Source: a virus
IMG/VR virus record: IMGVR_UViG_3300046000_007614
Coordinates: 1-45,180 of that record
Reading direction: 5' to 3' (one strand)
Length of the DNA: 45,180 nt
Below are positions 7,775-15,700 of this stretch, one piece after another. How positions within the stretch are numbered: the first letter of the stretch is position 1; every line of letters begins with the position of its first letter. The notes beneath the pieces are model-generated. The model made no database searches, was not told the origin of the DNA, and was given only the letters and a program-made list of their open reading frames with translations. Position numbers and translations under genes: made by a program.

Positions 7775-9017
7775 CAAACAACTAGCTAATATATACAGAC
7801 AACAAATATCCGAAGCAGGTAAAGTTGTTCCTGATAGATTTATTGTACGTGAGTTCAATACAAAAAAGGATGTAGAAAAAGCTGTTGTAAATGCCAACCC
7901 AGATGTACGCGGCGGATCAGGTAAAAAAGGATCAATTAGATTTCAGCCTATTAAAAAAGTTGAAGATAAGGAGCAGTTTACTCAAGATTTCTTAAAAACC
8001 CTCGATGAAATCAATCTTATTATAGTCGGTTCAATTTTACCAGGCGATCCCGATTCACCATCCGGTAAATTTCCTTCATATATAGTTAAAGATGAAGTAT
8101 CAAATAATGAGTTTACTATTACTCTCGGGGGTGGTAGTTTCTCGAATGAAGGTATGGAGTACGAGCGACGCCTATTAGAAGAGCTCGAGCAATATTTTGA
8201 TAATAAAGAAGGAGGAGCTGATAAACCATCTTTTTTAGATAAGCTTGAGAGTGCTCTAGATGTAGAGTTTGATGGTCTCGATAAAACGCAAACATTCAGT
8301 AGACGTGTAAAAAGGCCGTTAACGAGTAAAGGTCCTGAAGATAAAGGAGATGAAATTTCTGATATCACCCTTATAGATACTAATAATAAAAAATACTTTA
8401 TATCACTTAAAAATATTGGCGGTAAAACAGTATCAAATGCTGGTGCTAAAGGTATGTTTGGTATTGAGGATGATCAAGTTAAATTTACTAATAAGGAGAA
8501 AAATAATATAGGTAAAGATCTTATGGAAGCTGGAGCTGTTAATATTAAAGCAGCAGTTCGCGGTCTTGAAGATTATAAAGAAAAGGTACAATCAGTTCCC
8601 TATTTAACAGAAACACACGACGTTACAGATAAGGCGGATAAAGATGAACTATATAAGTTTCTTGGATCAGCATTTGATTACGGTTATATATATGTAAAAC
8701 AAAAAGACAAAAAGGATAATCTTGAAATAGCTGATGTAACTGATGAGGATAAGCTTAATGAATTTATAGGTGATATAACCGAAGTTAAAGTCAAATATCC
8801 TTATTATATTAATAATAGGAGATCGAGAAAAAATATATCTATAGTTATTATTACTGATAAAGGTAATTATAGTTTCGATATAAGAAATGCTTCAGGTGGA
8901 TTCTTACCTAATCAAATCAATCTTGTACGTACAGGATCTGCTAAAGATATAAAACTTCAAAAAGCTAACATTTCTAAAGTAAATACGGGTAGCTCAAATA
9001 TAGAAAACTTACTATGA
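7767..9017 (+). CDS. Possible PD-(D/E)xK-like nuclease with capsid-targeting N-terminus
   Basis: 416-aa protein. The N-terminus MRNKQLANIYRQQISEAG contains I-S-E (14-16), resembling gp21 prohead-protease sites. The mid-region has EYERRLLEEL followed by GDEISDITLIDTNNKKYFISLKN, an E...D...(S)xK arrangement like a PD-(D/E)xK nuclease core in which the usual acidic residue before K is Ser. That makes a nuclease plausible but unproven. The C-terminal half is a charged mixed fold. It overlaps its neighbours by 8 bases (upstream) and 4 bases (downstream, ATGA), so it belongs to the operon running to 12165. Confidence 0.65.
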   Translation: MRNKQLANIYRQQISEAGKVVPDRFIVREFNTKKDVEKAVVNANPDVRGGSGKKGSIRFQPIKKVEDKEQFTQDFLKTLDEINLIIVGSILPGDPDSPSGKFPSYIVKDEVSNNEFTITLGGGSFSNEGMEYERRLLEELEQYFDNKEGGADKPSFLDKLESALDVEFDGLDKTQTFSRRVKRPLTSKGPEDKGDEISDITLIDTNNKKYFISLKNIGGKTVSNAGAKGMFGIEDDQVKFTNKEKNNIGKDLMEAGAVNIKAAVRGLEDYKEKVQSVPYLTETHDVTDKADKDELYKFLGSAFDYGYIYVKQKDKKDNLEIADVTDEDKLNEFIGDITEVKVKYPYYINNRRSRKNISIVIITDKGNYSFDIRNASGGFLPNQINLVRTGSAKDIKLQKANISKVNTGSSNIENLL

Positions 9018-10717
9018 TAGATTTTAAACATTATTACCATGTTATTGTTGAGGGAGGAAACGTGTTTAAGCAAAATCCTACTACACGTATACAGTTAGCT
9101 AATATCAAACCAACGGTCGATATGCTCTCAAATATTGTTGGTATTAATCTTAATAGATGCTTATTAGGAAGTACTGGTAAAAGAGAGTCTTCCGGAGATT
9201 TAGATATAGCTATTAATAGTCAAAAATATACAAAAGATGAGTTAACAGCAATATTAAAAAATTGGTGTGAAGAGCGAAATCTTAATCCTAAAGATTATAT
9301 TGCTAGATCAGGTATAAGTGTCCATTTCAGAACACCTATTAGAGGAGTTAATGAACAGTATGTACAAACTGATTTTATGTTTGTACATGACATTAAATTT
9401 GCTCAATTTGTTTTAGCTAATGATGAGGTATCTCCCTTTAAGGGAATGCATAGAGCTATTGTACTTTCAAATCTTGCTAAAAATATTAACTGTAGGTGGA
9501 GTGGTATAAACGGTATTACAGATAGAGCTACAGGAGCTGTAGTAGAGAGGTCGGACCCGGATAGAGTATCGCAAATTTTACTTGGTGATCCAAGTGCTAG
9601 AGAACGTAATCTTAAAACAATTCCTAATATTATGTCATCTTTATATAAGAGATACAAAGATGTTAATATTGTTCTAGCTATAGTAGCAGATGCAAGGTGG
9701 ACTATTTTAAAGGAAGGTATAGATATTGCTTCTTTACTACCACAGCAAAAATTAACAGAGAGTACAACAGCAGAAGGAACGAGAGTAGGTGTACAACATC
9801 TTTATTCAGAGTACAAATCAGATCAATACTCAATGAGTTTTGAGAATTTTGTTAATTTTATAAATGTATTAGATGATTCGAACGGTGTCATACAACCCGG
9901 TAATTCAAGCATATCTGAAAAAGCTGATGGTTTGAGTGTAAAGTTCGGTATCACACCAGAAAATAAGTTTTTCTTGCAAGGTAGTTATTCGGGCCCTGTA
10001 ACAGACGGTAATTTTACAGAAAAAATAAAACATGCACCTACACGAGAAGCATTTGAAGTTAATTTTAATAAGATTAAAAAAATAGTATTCAAGACATTAG
10101 ATCGCTACAAAAAAGATTTAGATCTAGACGGTATACGTGTTCAAGCTGAGTGGCTGTATTCGCCGTTCGCTTTAACGCGTGAGGATAACCCTAACGTAGT
10201 TTATTTTGTAGCTACAAATTATGAAAAGGATAAGTTGGGTGTATGGTCAACATTCCCTATTATTAATATAACAGATTATCAAGGTAACGAGTTACCAGGT
10301 AATATAAAATATGACATAACAAAGAGTCTAGTCGATTTATCTACTAAGGATGTAAAGTTTCTTCCTTTAGATATAGAAGTATTTAATCCTATTAATTTAT
10401 CGAACGAAATGAACTTAGCTGAACAAGAGTTGAATAATTTTTATTCGCAATACCCCAACTATGCTGAGATTTTAAATAACCCTTCAAGAAAGCAAGACGA
10501 TCAACGTGAGAAAAAGGCATTAAGGCAGCATATAACTAAAGTATTACTTCCTATACAGAAGAGAATGCACTTAAAGATCTTAGATGAACTTAATAAATTA
10601 GCTGGTAGTCTCGGTGAGTATGAAGGCCTTGTAATTAAACTTAAGGGATCTGATGGTAACCCGTTTATCTTTAAAGTCATATCACCTACATTTCATAAAA
10701 ACAAAGGAAGAATATGA
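9014..10717 (+). CDS. Nucleotidyltransferase-ligase fusion protein
   Basis: 567-aa protein that appears to join two enzyme domains. N-terminal: a polymerase-beta-type nucleotidyltransferase, with GSTGKRESSGDLDIA (residues 52-66) and a third acidic residue in VQTDFMFV (D120). C-terminal: a covalent nucleotidyltransferase (ATP-dependent DNA/RNA ligase fold), with motif I EKADG (nucleophile K303), a motif III-like VQAEWLY (E379), motif IV EGLVIK (537-542) and motif V FKVISP (K554). The first residues, MIDFKHYYHVIVEGG, include I-V-E (11-13), a possible capsid-targeting signal. Substrate is unknown; RNA or DNA end modification or repair is likely. Coupled by ATGA overlaps to both neighbours. Confidence 0.78.
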   Translation: MIDFKHYYHVIVEGGNVFKQNPTTRIQLANIKPTVDMLSNIVGINLNRCLLGSTGKRESSGDLDIAINSQKYTKDELTAILKNWCEERNLNPKDYIARSGISVHFRTPIRGVNEQYVQTDFMFVHDIKFAQFVLANDEVSPFKGMHRAIVLSNLAKNINCRWSGINGITDRATGAVVERSDPDRVSQILLGDPSARERNLKTIPNIMSSLYKRYKDVNIVLAIVADARWTILKEGIDIASLLPQQKLTESTTAEGTRVGVQHLYSEYKSDQYSMSFENFVNFINVLDDSNGVIQPGNSSISEKADGLSVKFGITPENKFFLQGSYSGPVTDGNFTEKIKHAPTREAFEVNFNKIKKIVFKTLDRYKKDLDLDGIRVQAEWLYSPFALTREDNPNVVYFVATNYEKDKLGVWSTFPIINITDYQGNELPGNIKYDITKSLVDLSTKDVKFLPLDIEVFNPINLSNEMNLAEQELNNFYSQYPNYAEILNNPSRKQDDQREKKALRQHITKVLLPIQKRMHLKILDELNKLAGSLGEYEGLVIKLKGSDGNPFIFKVISPTFHKNKGRI

Positions 10718-11256
10718 TTAATTTTAAACAATTTCTCGAACAACATCAAATAGAAGAAACTGTAGCAGTTTTTCCTGGAGGATTTAAACCACCTACTAAG
10801 GGTCATTTTTTAGCATTTCAAGAACTCTTACAAAATGCCAGTAGAGGTGTTGTATTTATAGGTACTAATATACGTGATGGTATTGATCAAGACATGTCAT
10901 ATCAGATATGGTCTATATACGCACCGTATCTTCCTAAGCCTGTTAGAATAGAGAAAAGTATGGGATCACCAGTTAAATCTACCTATGATTTAGCTAAAGA
11001 GTTTCCGTATACAAAAATTATTGTAGGGGCTGGTTCAAAAGAAAAAGATACGAGATTTAACTCTTTTGAAAAAAATCCAGATACTTACCCTAATGTTAGT
11101 ATTAGTCGTATTGATATGCAATCAGGTGGTATTAACGGTACAGATGTTAGAGTGAAATTAATAAATAAGGATCCAGATGCTGTAAATTATTTTGTACCTC
11201 AACAAATAAAAGAAACAGATAAAGAAAGAATAAAGAGTATCCTAGGTATAGCATAA
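10714..11256 (+). CDS. Cytidylyltransferase/NMNAT-like nucleotidyltransferase
   Basis: 180-aa HxGH-class nucleotidyltransferase: VAVFPGGFKPPTKGH carries the T-x-G-H signature (28-31), and INGTDVR (140-146) matches the position of the ISxTxxR motif. Relatives transfer AMP or CMP to phosphate acceptors such as nicotinamide mononucleotide, pantetheine phosphate or glycerol phosphate; the acceptor here cannot be told. The N-terminus MINFKQFLEQHQIEE shows I-E-E (13-15), a candidate prohead-protease site. It overlaps the ligase-like gene by ATGA, and its TAA stop lies inside the next late promoter. Confidence 0.82.
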   Translation: MINFKQFLEQHQIEETVAVFPGGFKPPTKGHFLAFQELLQNASRGVVFIGTNIRDGIDQDMSYQIWSIYAPYLPKPVRIEKSMGSPVKSTYDLAKEFPYTKIIVGAGSKEKDTRFNSFEKNPDTYPNVSISRIDMQSGGINGTDVRVKLINKDPDAVNYFVPQQIKETDKERIKSILGIA

Positions 11257-11259
11257 ATA
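11252..11259 (+). promoter_or_regulatory. Late promoter CATAAATA, 5 bases before ATG 11265
   Basis: ATAAATA at 11253-11259. The stop codon of the upstream gene (11254-11256) is inside the motif. The five-base spacer predicts a leaderless transcript. Confidence 0.75.
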
Positions 11260-11264
11260 ATGTT

Positions 11265-11717
11265 ATGCTAAAACGTAGAGACCAAAATTTGTTATCAGAA
11301 GCTTACGGTCAGGTAGGCGGTGGTGATCTAAGTGCTCCGAGCCTTATGGGTAAGCCTGTTATGATAACAATGGATATGCCTGGTGCAGAAGTATCAACAG
11401 ATAGTAGTGATCATCATGAAAATGATCCTAGTGAAATTGAAATGGCATTGTCTGAGTTGCATAAGCTTACAGAGTATGCTCCTAAGCTAAAAGAAATTGT
11501 TGCAGATTTACCTTCCCTTGAGGGTTGGGTATCATCTAAAATAACAAAAGCATCGGATTATATTTCTTCTGTATATCACTGGCTTGAGTATCAACAACAC
11601 GAGGGTTGTGATGGTCATAATCAAGACATGTACAATATGGGTAGTGAGGATTCAGGTTGTGAATACGCAAAACAAGGGTGCGCGTGTGGAGAATGTAAAG
11701 CCTGTACTCATGATTAA
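11265..11717 (+). CDS. Conserved phage virion-associated protein, Cys-rich tail
   Basis: 150-aa protein starting MLKRRDQNLLSEAYG, with L-S-E (10-12) as a possible prohead-protease site. The central segment LEGWVSSKITKASDYISSVY is of a type I recognise from many T4-like environmental phages, where the family is uncharacterised. The C-terminus is Cys-rich (EGC, SGCEYAKQGCACGECKAC), suggesting metal binding or disulfides. It has its own late promoter and overlaps the next gene by 8 bases. Confidence 0.75.
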   Translation: MLKRRDQNLLSEAYGQVGGGDLSAPSLMGKPVMITMDMPGAEVSTDSSDHHENDPSEIEMALSELHKLTEYAPKLKEIVADLPSLEGWVSSKITKASDYISSVYHWLEYQQHEGCDGHNQDMYNMGSEDSGCEYAKQGCACGECKACTHD

Positions 11718-12165
11718 CTTTAAACATTTTTTTGAGAAAACAGTTATAGGCCTTATCGAGGAGATGGATATAGCCGGTATAGGTAGAGTCAAAGTTAAAA
11801 TTGACTCTGGTAATGGCGCCTATAACGTGATACACGGTGAAGACCTTACGAGACAAGGTTCAAAAGTTTCCTTTACAACTATTAACGGAAAACGTTTAAT
11901 AAAGGATACCGTTGATACTATAACTATTAACGTTGGAGCAGGTCACACTGAGGAACGACCTGTTGTGGGGTTTAGAATTAAATTCGCAGGTACGGAATTC
12001 GATAATGTACCTTTCAGCATCGGTAATAGAGAGGCTAATGACTATAAAGTTCTTGTTGGAAAGGACTTTATTAAACAGTTAGATGCTCTTATTGATGTTA
12101 ATGCTAATAATATTGCTGACGATCAAATTGATATTCAGTATGATACCAATCAGGCGACTGTCTAA
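11710..12165 (+). CDS. Retropepsin-like aspartic protease-like protein
   Basis: 151-aa protein starting at ATG 11710. A DSG triad (D32-S33-G34) sits in VKVKIDSGNGAYNVIHG, followed by NGKRL and a later KVLVGKDFI, a layout like retropepsin-fold aspartic proteases (DTG/DSG) and the RimB/ATP-dependent zinc-protease-like family. The N-terminus MINFKHFFEKTVIGLIEE carries L-I-E/I-E-E, like the neighbouring capsid-targeting candidates. The 3' end overlaps the convergent gene at 12104 by 62 bases. Protease activity is inferred from the motif alone. Confidence 0.68.
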   Translation: MINFKHFFEKTVIGLIEEMDIAGIGRVKVKIDSGNGAYNVIHGEDLTRQGSKVSFTTINGKRLIKDTVDTITINVGAGHTEERPVVGFRIKFAGTEFDNVPFSIGNREANDYKVLVGKDFIKQLDALIDVNANNIADDQIDIQYDTNQATV

Positions 12166-12670
12166 TAGTCCATGTAGCAAAGTCTTTATCGTGAATAATA
12201 TAAGCGCGGTATTGATCGATAACGCTTAGCTGATTAAATCCCGGTAACTTACGACAATTACAATCAATATTAATAGCGACTGCATACGGTGTTAGCTCAG
12301 TACGTGTAGTAATAATATTGTGTGTATTATTATTACACCATTCAATAAAGGTTTTTGTAAAATGTTCCTTGGAATTAGGCCACCGATACATTCTTTCTGT
12401 AAACATTTCTAAGGTATGATCTACTAACCATTCGAAGTTAGATTTTGTTTCACGGGCCCATATAGAACATTGATGTTTTGCGTAACCTTTACCAGCTTTC
12501 CTAGGCTTACCAGATTGAGTTCTAGGTGTTGAGGGATGATTTAGTAGTTCTTGCGGAAATGCATGAGCTAACATAATACTTCCCTCCACTTGCATTTTAG
12601 ATCTTACATGCTGATCACAAAGATCCCGTGCTGCTAACACGGGATCATCGTTAGTTACGAATATATTCAT
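12104..12670 (-). CDS. Conserved phage protein of the MNIFxxxxDPxxAAxxxCDxHV type
   Basis: 188-aa protein whose start, MNIFVTNDDPVLAARDLCDQHV, matches a family common in phages that is sometimes labelled as pyrimidine-dimer-glycosylase-like; the true function is not established as far as I know. Other conserved-looking parts are LAHAF, HQCSIWAR and NFEWLVDH. It is the second gene of a short minus-strand unit behind folE, 22 bases apart. Its last 62 bases are antisense to the end of the aspartic-protease-like gene. Confidence 0.75.
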   Translation of the reverse strand: MNIFVTNDDPVLAARDLCDQHVRSKMQVEGSIMLAHAFPQELLNHPSTPRTQSGKPRKAGKGYAKHQCSIWARETKSNFEWLVDHTLEMFTERMYRWPNSKEHFTKTFIEWCNNNTHNIITTRTELTPYAVAINIDCNCRKLPGFNQLSVIDQYRAYIIHDKDFATWTIRQSPDWYHTEYQFDRQQYY

Positions 12671-12691
12671 AACTTATAATATGTAAGTTCC

Positions 12692-13387
12692 TTACTTTCT
12701 GGAAGCCATATCAATGAACTTATAAAGTTCTGTACGTGTCTTTTCATCAGCGAGGAAATCACCTGACAGCTTAGATGTAATCATAAAGCATCCATCATGT
12801 CTTACTCCACGATTACAAGCGCATGTATGTTGAGCTTTGAGTACAACAGCTACACCTAGATTACCTTCACAAGCGACGTTAACTGCGTCATGAATCTGCA
12901 CACTCAACCCCTCCTGAATTTGCGGACGTCTTGCGTAAAACTCAACAATACGATTAAGCTTACTAAGACCGATAACCTTACCTTCTGGGCTCGGTATATA
13001 CGCTACATGAGCAACACCAGAAAAAGCTAAGTGATGATGGGAACAAAGTGATTTAACTGGAATATTGCACTGTGCAACAATACCGTCATAACCATTATTC
13101 GGAAATGCAGTGACATTAGGCTGATTATCATAACAGCCGGTTGCAATATCATTAACGAAAGCCTTAGCGACTCGCATTGGAGTATTATCCGAGTTAGGAT
13201 CATTTCTCCAGTCAAATCCAAGAGCATCCATGTATTTTTCATAAGCCTTAGCAGCTCGTTTAATAATAGCTTGCTTTTCCTTTTCTGTACGGGGAGCATT
13301 ACCGTTAGCATATGGTAGCTTAACGATATCTCCAATTTCGGTATTTTCAGAATCATCCATAATCAGATTATAATATCGTATATTCAT
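12692..13387 (-). CDS. folE: GTP cyclohydrolase I (FolE)
   Basis: Converts GTP to dihydroneopterin triphosphate, the first step toward folates and 7-deazaguanines. In phages carrying queD and queE, as here, it usually feeds preQ0 synthesis. The 231-aa product has the zinc and catalytic residues in [12 protein letters not shown] (C115, H117, H118) and [11 protein letters not shown] (C189), plus the fold's [19 protein letters not shown] core. An alternative Met (residue 10) would shorten the N-terminus slightly. It is divergent from the gene at 13410, with 22 bases between. Confidence 0.95.
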   Translation of the reverse strand: MNIRYYNLIMDDSENTEIGDIVKLPYANGNAPRTEKEKQAIIKRAAKAYEKYMDALGFDWRNDPNSDNTPMRVAKAFVNDIATGCYDNQPNVTAFPNNGYDGIVAQCNIPVKSLCSHHHLAFSGVAHVAYIPSPEGKVIGLSKLNRIVEFYARRPQIQEGLSVQIHDAVNVACEGNLGVAVVLKAQHTCACNRGVRHDGCFMITSKLSGDFLADEKTRTELYKFIDMASRK

Positions 13388-13396
13388 AATATCAAC

Positions 13397-13404
13397 TATA
13401 AATA
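13397..13404 (+). promoter_or_regulatory. Late promoter, exact TATAAATA, 5 bases before ATG 13410
   Basis: Perfect consensus in the 22-base divergent gap with folE. The spacer TAGAT leads straight into the start codon, which decides the start at 13410. Confidence 0.82.
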
Positions 13405-13409
13405 TAGAT

Positions 13410-14261
13410 ATGCATAAGCTTTCACAGTTGAAATTATTAGAACAAGGATTTTTAAATAAGATAAGAACTGCAGGTCGAGCTATGAAAGCGGTTGGAAAAG
13501 GTATATATGCATTAGATCCAGAGGGGTTTAATACACTAACAGCACCACTTAAGACAATATCGTCACCAGTAACGGGTATAGCTAAAGGTTTATATGAACT
13601 AAGGCCGAATGCATCCCCAATTACGGATCCAAAAAAATTCGTCTTACAAGAATTAAAAATATCATATTACAAAACCTTCAACCCCAACAGTATAAAGGTT
13701 TTAGAGGTTAAAAAAGATACAACTGCATCACAAAATGTTCAATATTTACCCAAAGTTAATACAAATACAAATAGATTTATAGTTAGTTTTAAAGCAGAAA
13801 GATTTAAACCATCAGGTGGCTCGTCGCCATCAGAAATATATTATGCTTATGTTTTTAGGGGTGGGAAAGAAAACGAACTTTCAATGGATGTAAGAGATGC
13901 AAAGGGTAATCAGGTACAAGGTGAAAAAAGTAAAAAAAATAAAAAATCTGAAACCCCCACGTTTGAAAGTATTATAAAAAAATACCAAGCTAAAGGTACT
14001 GCTATTACAGTTGCTTTATTATCAACTATTATTACCAAAAATCTAGGTATTAGTGAACAACAATACGCAAATAAGCTATCACCAGGTGCGACGGACATGG
14101 ATGGGGTTATTATGGATATTACGAATAAAACAGCCGTTCAGGATGTACTTGACGTAGATGATATTAAAAGTGTTTATCAAGTATTACAAACACGTGGATT
14201 AACAGAAAAAGTTAAAGTATCCCAAAAAGTTTTACTCGAACAGTTGACTAAGCTATTATAG
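13410..14261 (+). CDS. Putative internal head protein
   Basis: 283-aa basic protein of unknown family. The N-terminus [13 protein letters not shown] contains L-L-E (9-11), a candidate prohead-protease site. A Gly/Ala/Lys segment ([17 protein letters not shown]) follows, then a beta-rich middle with a Lys-rich loop ([10 protein letters not shown]) and a helical C-terminus. The exact late promoter and the shared N-terminal style tie it to the 6628-12165 group, although the folE unit separates them. Confidence 0.7.
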   Translation: MHKLSQLKLLEQGFLNKIRTAGRAMKAVGKGIYALDPEGFNTLTAPLKTISSPVTGIAKGLYELRPNASPITDPKKFVLQELKISYYKTFNPNSIKVLEVKKDTTASQNVQYLPKVNTNTNRFIVSFKAERFKPSGGSSPSEIYYAYVFRGGKENELSMDVRDAKGNQVQGEKSKKNKKSETPTFESIIKKYQAKGTAITVALLSTIITKNLGISEQQYANKLSPGATDMDGVIMDITNKTAVQDVLDVDDIKSVYQVLQTRGLTEKVKVSQKVLLEQLTKLL

Positions 14262-14277
14262 TAATTACAATGTTGAT

Positions 14278-14919
14278 ATGAAACCTGTTTTTCAGTCAAC
14301 AAAAGTAATGGAGCTTGGCTCCTGTGCATTTAGACAATGGCGTGCATCTCATTCACATTGTCGTTTTCTTCATGGATATCAGCTAAAAGCTAAACTATGG
14401 TTTAGTTGTTCATCCTTAGATGATAAGGGGTGGGCAGTAGATTTTGGAGGATTAAAAGAGCTTAAGGCTACACTTAATAATCTTTTTGATCATACTACTA
14501 CCATTGCAGCAGATGATCCATCACTAGATATTTTCAAAGATCTTGATAGTCGTGGACTTATTCAGCTTCGTATTATGGATAAGGGTGTAGGTATTGAGCG
14601 TGCAGCTGAGACTGTATTTGAACTTGCAGATAAACATGTACGTAGTCTTACTGACGGTCGGTGCTGGGTTAATAAGGTTGAAGTCTTTGAACATGAGGAT
14701 AATTCTGCTGTATATACAGAGTCTAATAGTGCTGTAGAACAAGAGACAATCAAGACAACATATAGTTTTAATGCAGAAGCAGATTTACAACCCGCTGTAA
14801 CGACCCCCGTTGAGACAGTAACTCAACAGCAGTCCGCTCCAAATAGAGGAGCTGCTGTTGGTAATGGAGTTTCACAAGGAATGAGTAATCCCTTTGCAGG
14901 TACATCATGGGGTGCTTAA
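14278..14919 (+). CDS. queD: QueD-like 6-carboxytetrahydropterin synthase, with extra tail
   Basis: Second enzyme of the preQ0 pathway, acting on the FolE product. The pattern CAFRQWRASHSHCRFLHGYQL carries the catalytic-type Cys (C28) and zinc-binding histidines (H27, H32), but the usual HGH is HGY (Y34), so one canonical zinc ligand appears replaced. The segment AVDFGGLKELK and the C-terminal VEVFEHEDNSA also fit. After about residue 150 a low-complexity Gln/Gly/Pro tail ending SNPFAGTSWGA is added. Given the altered ligand, it could be a phage 6-PTPS paralogue with a changed activity. It ends overlapping the convergent phoH gene by 4 bases. Confidence 0.83.
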   Translation: MKPVFQSTKVMELGSCAFRQWRASHSHCRFLHGYQLKAKLWFSCSSLDDKGWAVDFGGLKELKATLNNLFDHTTTIAADDPSLDIFKDLDSRGLIQLRIMDKGVGIERAAETVFELADKHVRSLTDGRCWVNKVEVFEHEDNSAVYTESNSAVEQETIKTTYSFNAEADLQPAVTTPVETVTQQQSAPNRGAAVGNGVSQGMSNPFAGTSWGA

Positions 14920-15665
14920 CGCTGCTTAGCTTCTAGTACCTTAACGATAAACTTGAGAATCTTACTTCTAACGATTTCTGATTCTCCAAATTCGAATGCG
15001 TGTATTTTATGATCCACGCATTCGTCTGTATCGAAACGTTCATAAACTTCTTTAAAGCCGGACAGTTTGCCGATATCACTTTGATTTAAATCGCCGCAAA
15101 TAACATACTTTGTATTTTTACCAAAGCGTGTTAGAATTGTTATAAGTTCGCTCAAAGATAAATTTTGTGATTCGTCAACAATAACTAAAGCATCGTTAAA
15201 TGTGAGACCTCTAACAAAGTTAACAGGTACAGCGCGAATAATCTCATTTGTTTTAAGGTTATTACACGTACTAGCATCTGTAATTTCTGTTATTTTTTCA
15301 ATAAGAGGCATAGCGTACGGTGAGAACTTGTCATCTATCTCTCCCGGTAGAGCTCCAATGCTACGTGATGCCGATTCAATAACAGACCTAATGTATATAA
15401 TACTTGTTATTTTCTTCTCCTTGAGTAATTCAAGTCCTGCTAACACAGCAATATATGACTTAGCAGACCCTGCCGGTCCAGCTACAAAAGCCATATTTGT
15501 ATCATCGTGCTTTATACTATTAAAGAACTGTTGATGATTAGTGTTGAAGTGGAAAGGTTTCTTGATTTTAAAATCAAGGATCCAGTTTTTTTGAAAAGAA
15601 GCTTCAATATCTGAAATTTCCTCCAAACCAGCAGGCTTGCGCTTTCGCGCCACTTTACGGGTCAT
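14916..15665 (-). CDS. phoH: PhoH-like ATPase
   Basis: P-loop ATPase of the PhoH family, common in phages and of uncertain role (RNA metabolism and phosphate stress have been proposed). The 249-aa product has Walker A GPAGSAKS (63-70), a Walker B-type VIVDESQN, and GDLNQSD as sensor motif. The N-terminus is basic (TRKVARKRKPAG). It lies alone on the minus strand between queD and queE, with a 35-base divergent gap to queE. Confidence 0.92.
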   Translation of the reverse strand: MTRKVARKRKPAGLEEISDIEASFQKNWILDFKIKKPFHFNTNHQQFFNSIKHDDTNMAFVAGPAGSAKSYIAVLAGLELLKEKKITSIIYIRSVIESASRSIGALPGEIDDKFSPYAMPLIEKITEITDASTCNNLKTNEIIRAVPVNFVRGLTFNDALVIVDESQNLSLSELITILTRFGKNTKYVICGDLNQSDIGKLSGFKEVYERFDTDECVDHKIHAFEFGESEIVRSKILKFIVKVLEAKQR

Positions 15666-15700
15666 GTTAATAATATTTAATCAAAATGCTTGATTAAGAT

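Noticed and set aside
12671-12689. AACTTA/TAAGTT inverted repeat between folE and the next minus-strand gene
   Set aside because: Six base pairs with a 7-base AT-rich loop and no T run; too weak to call a terminator.
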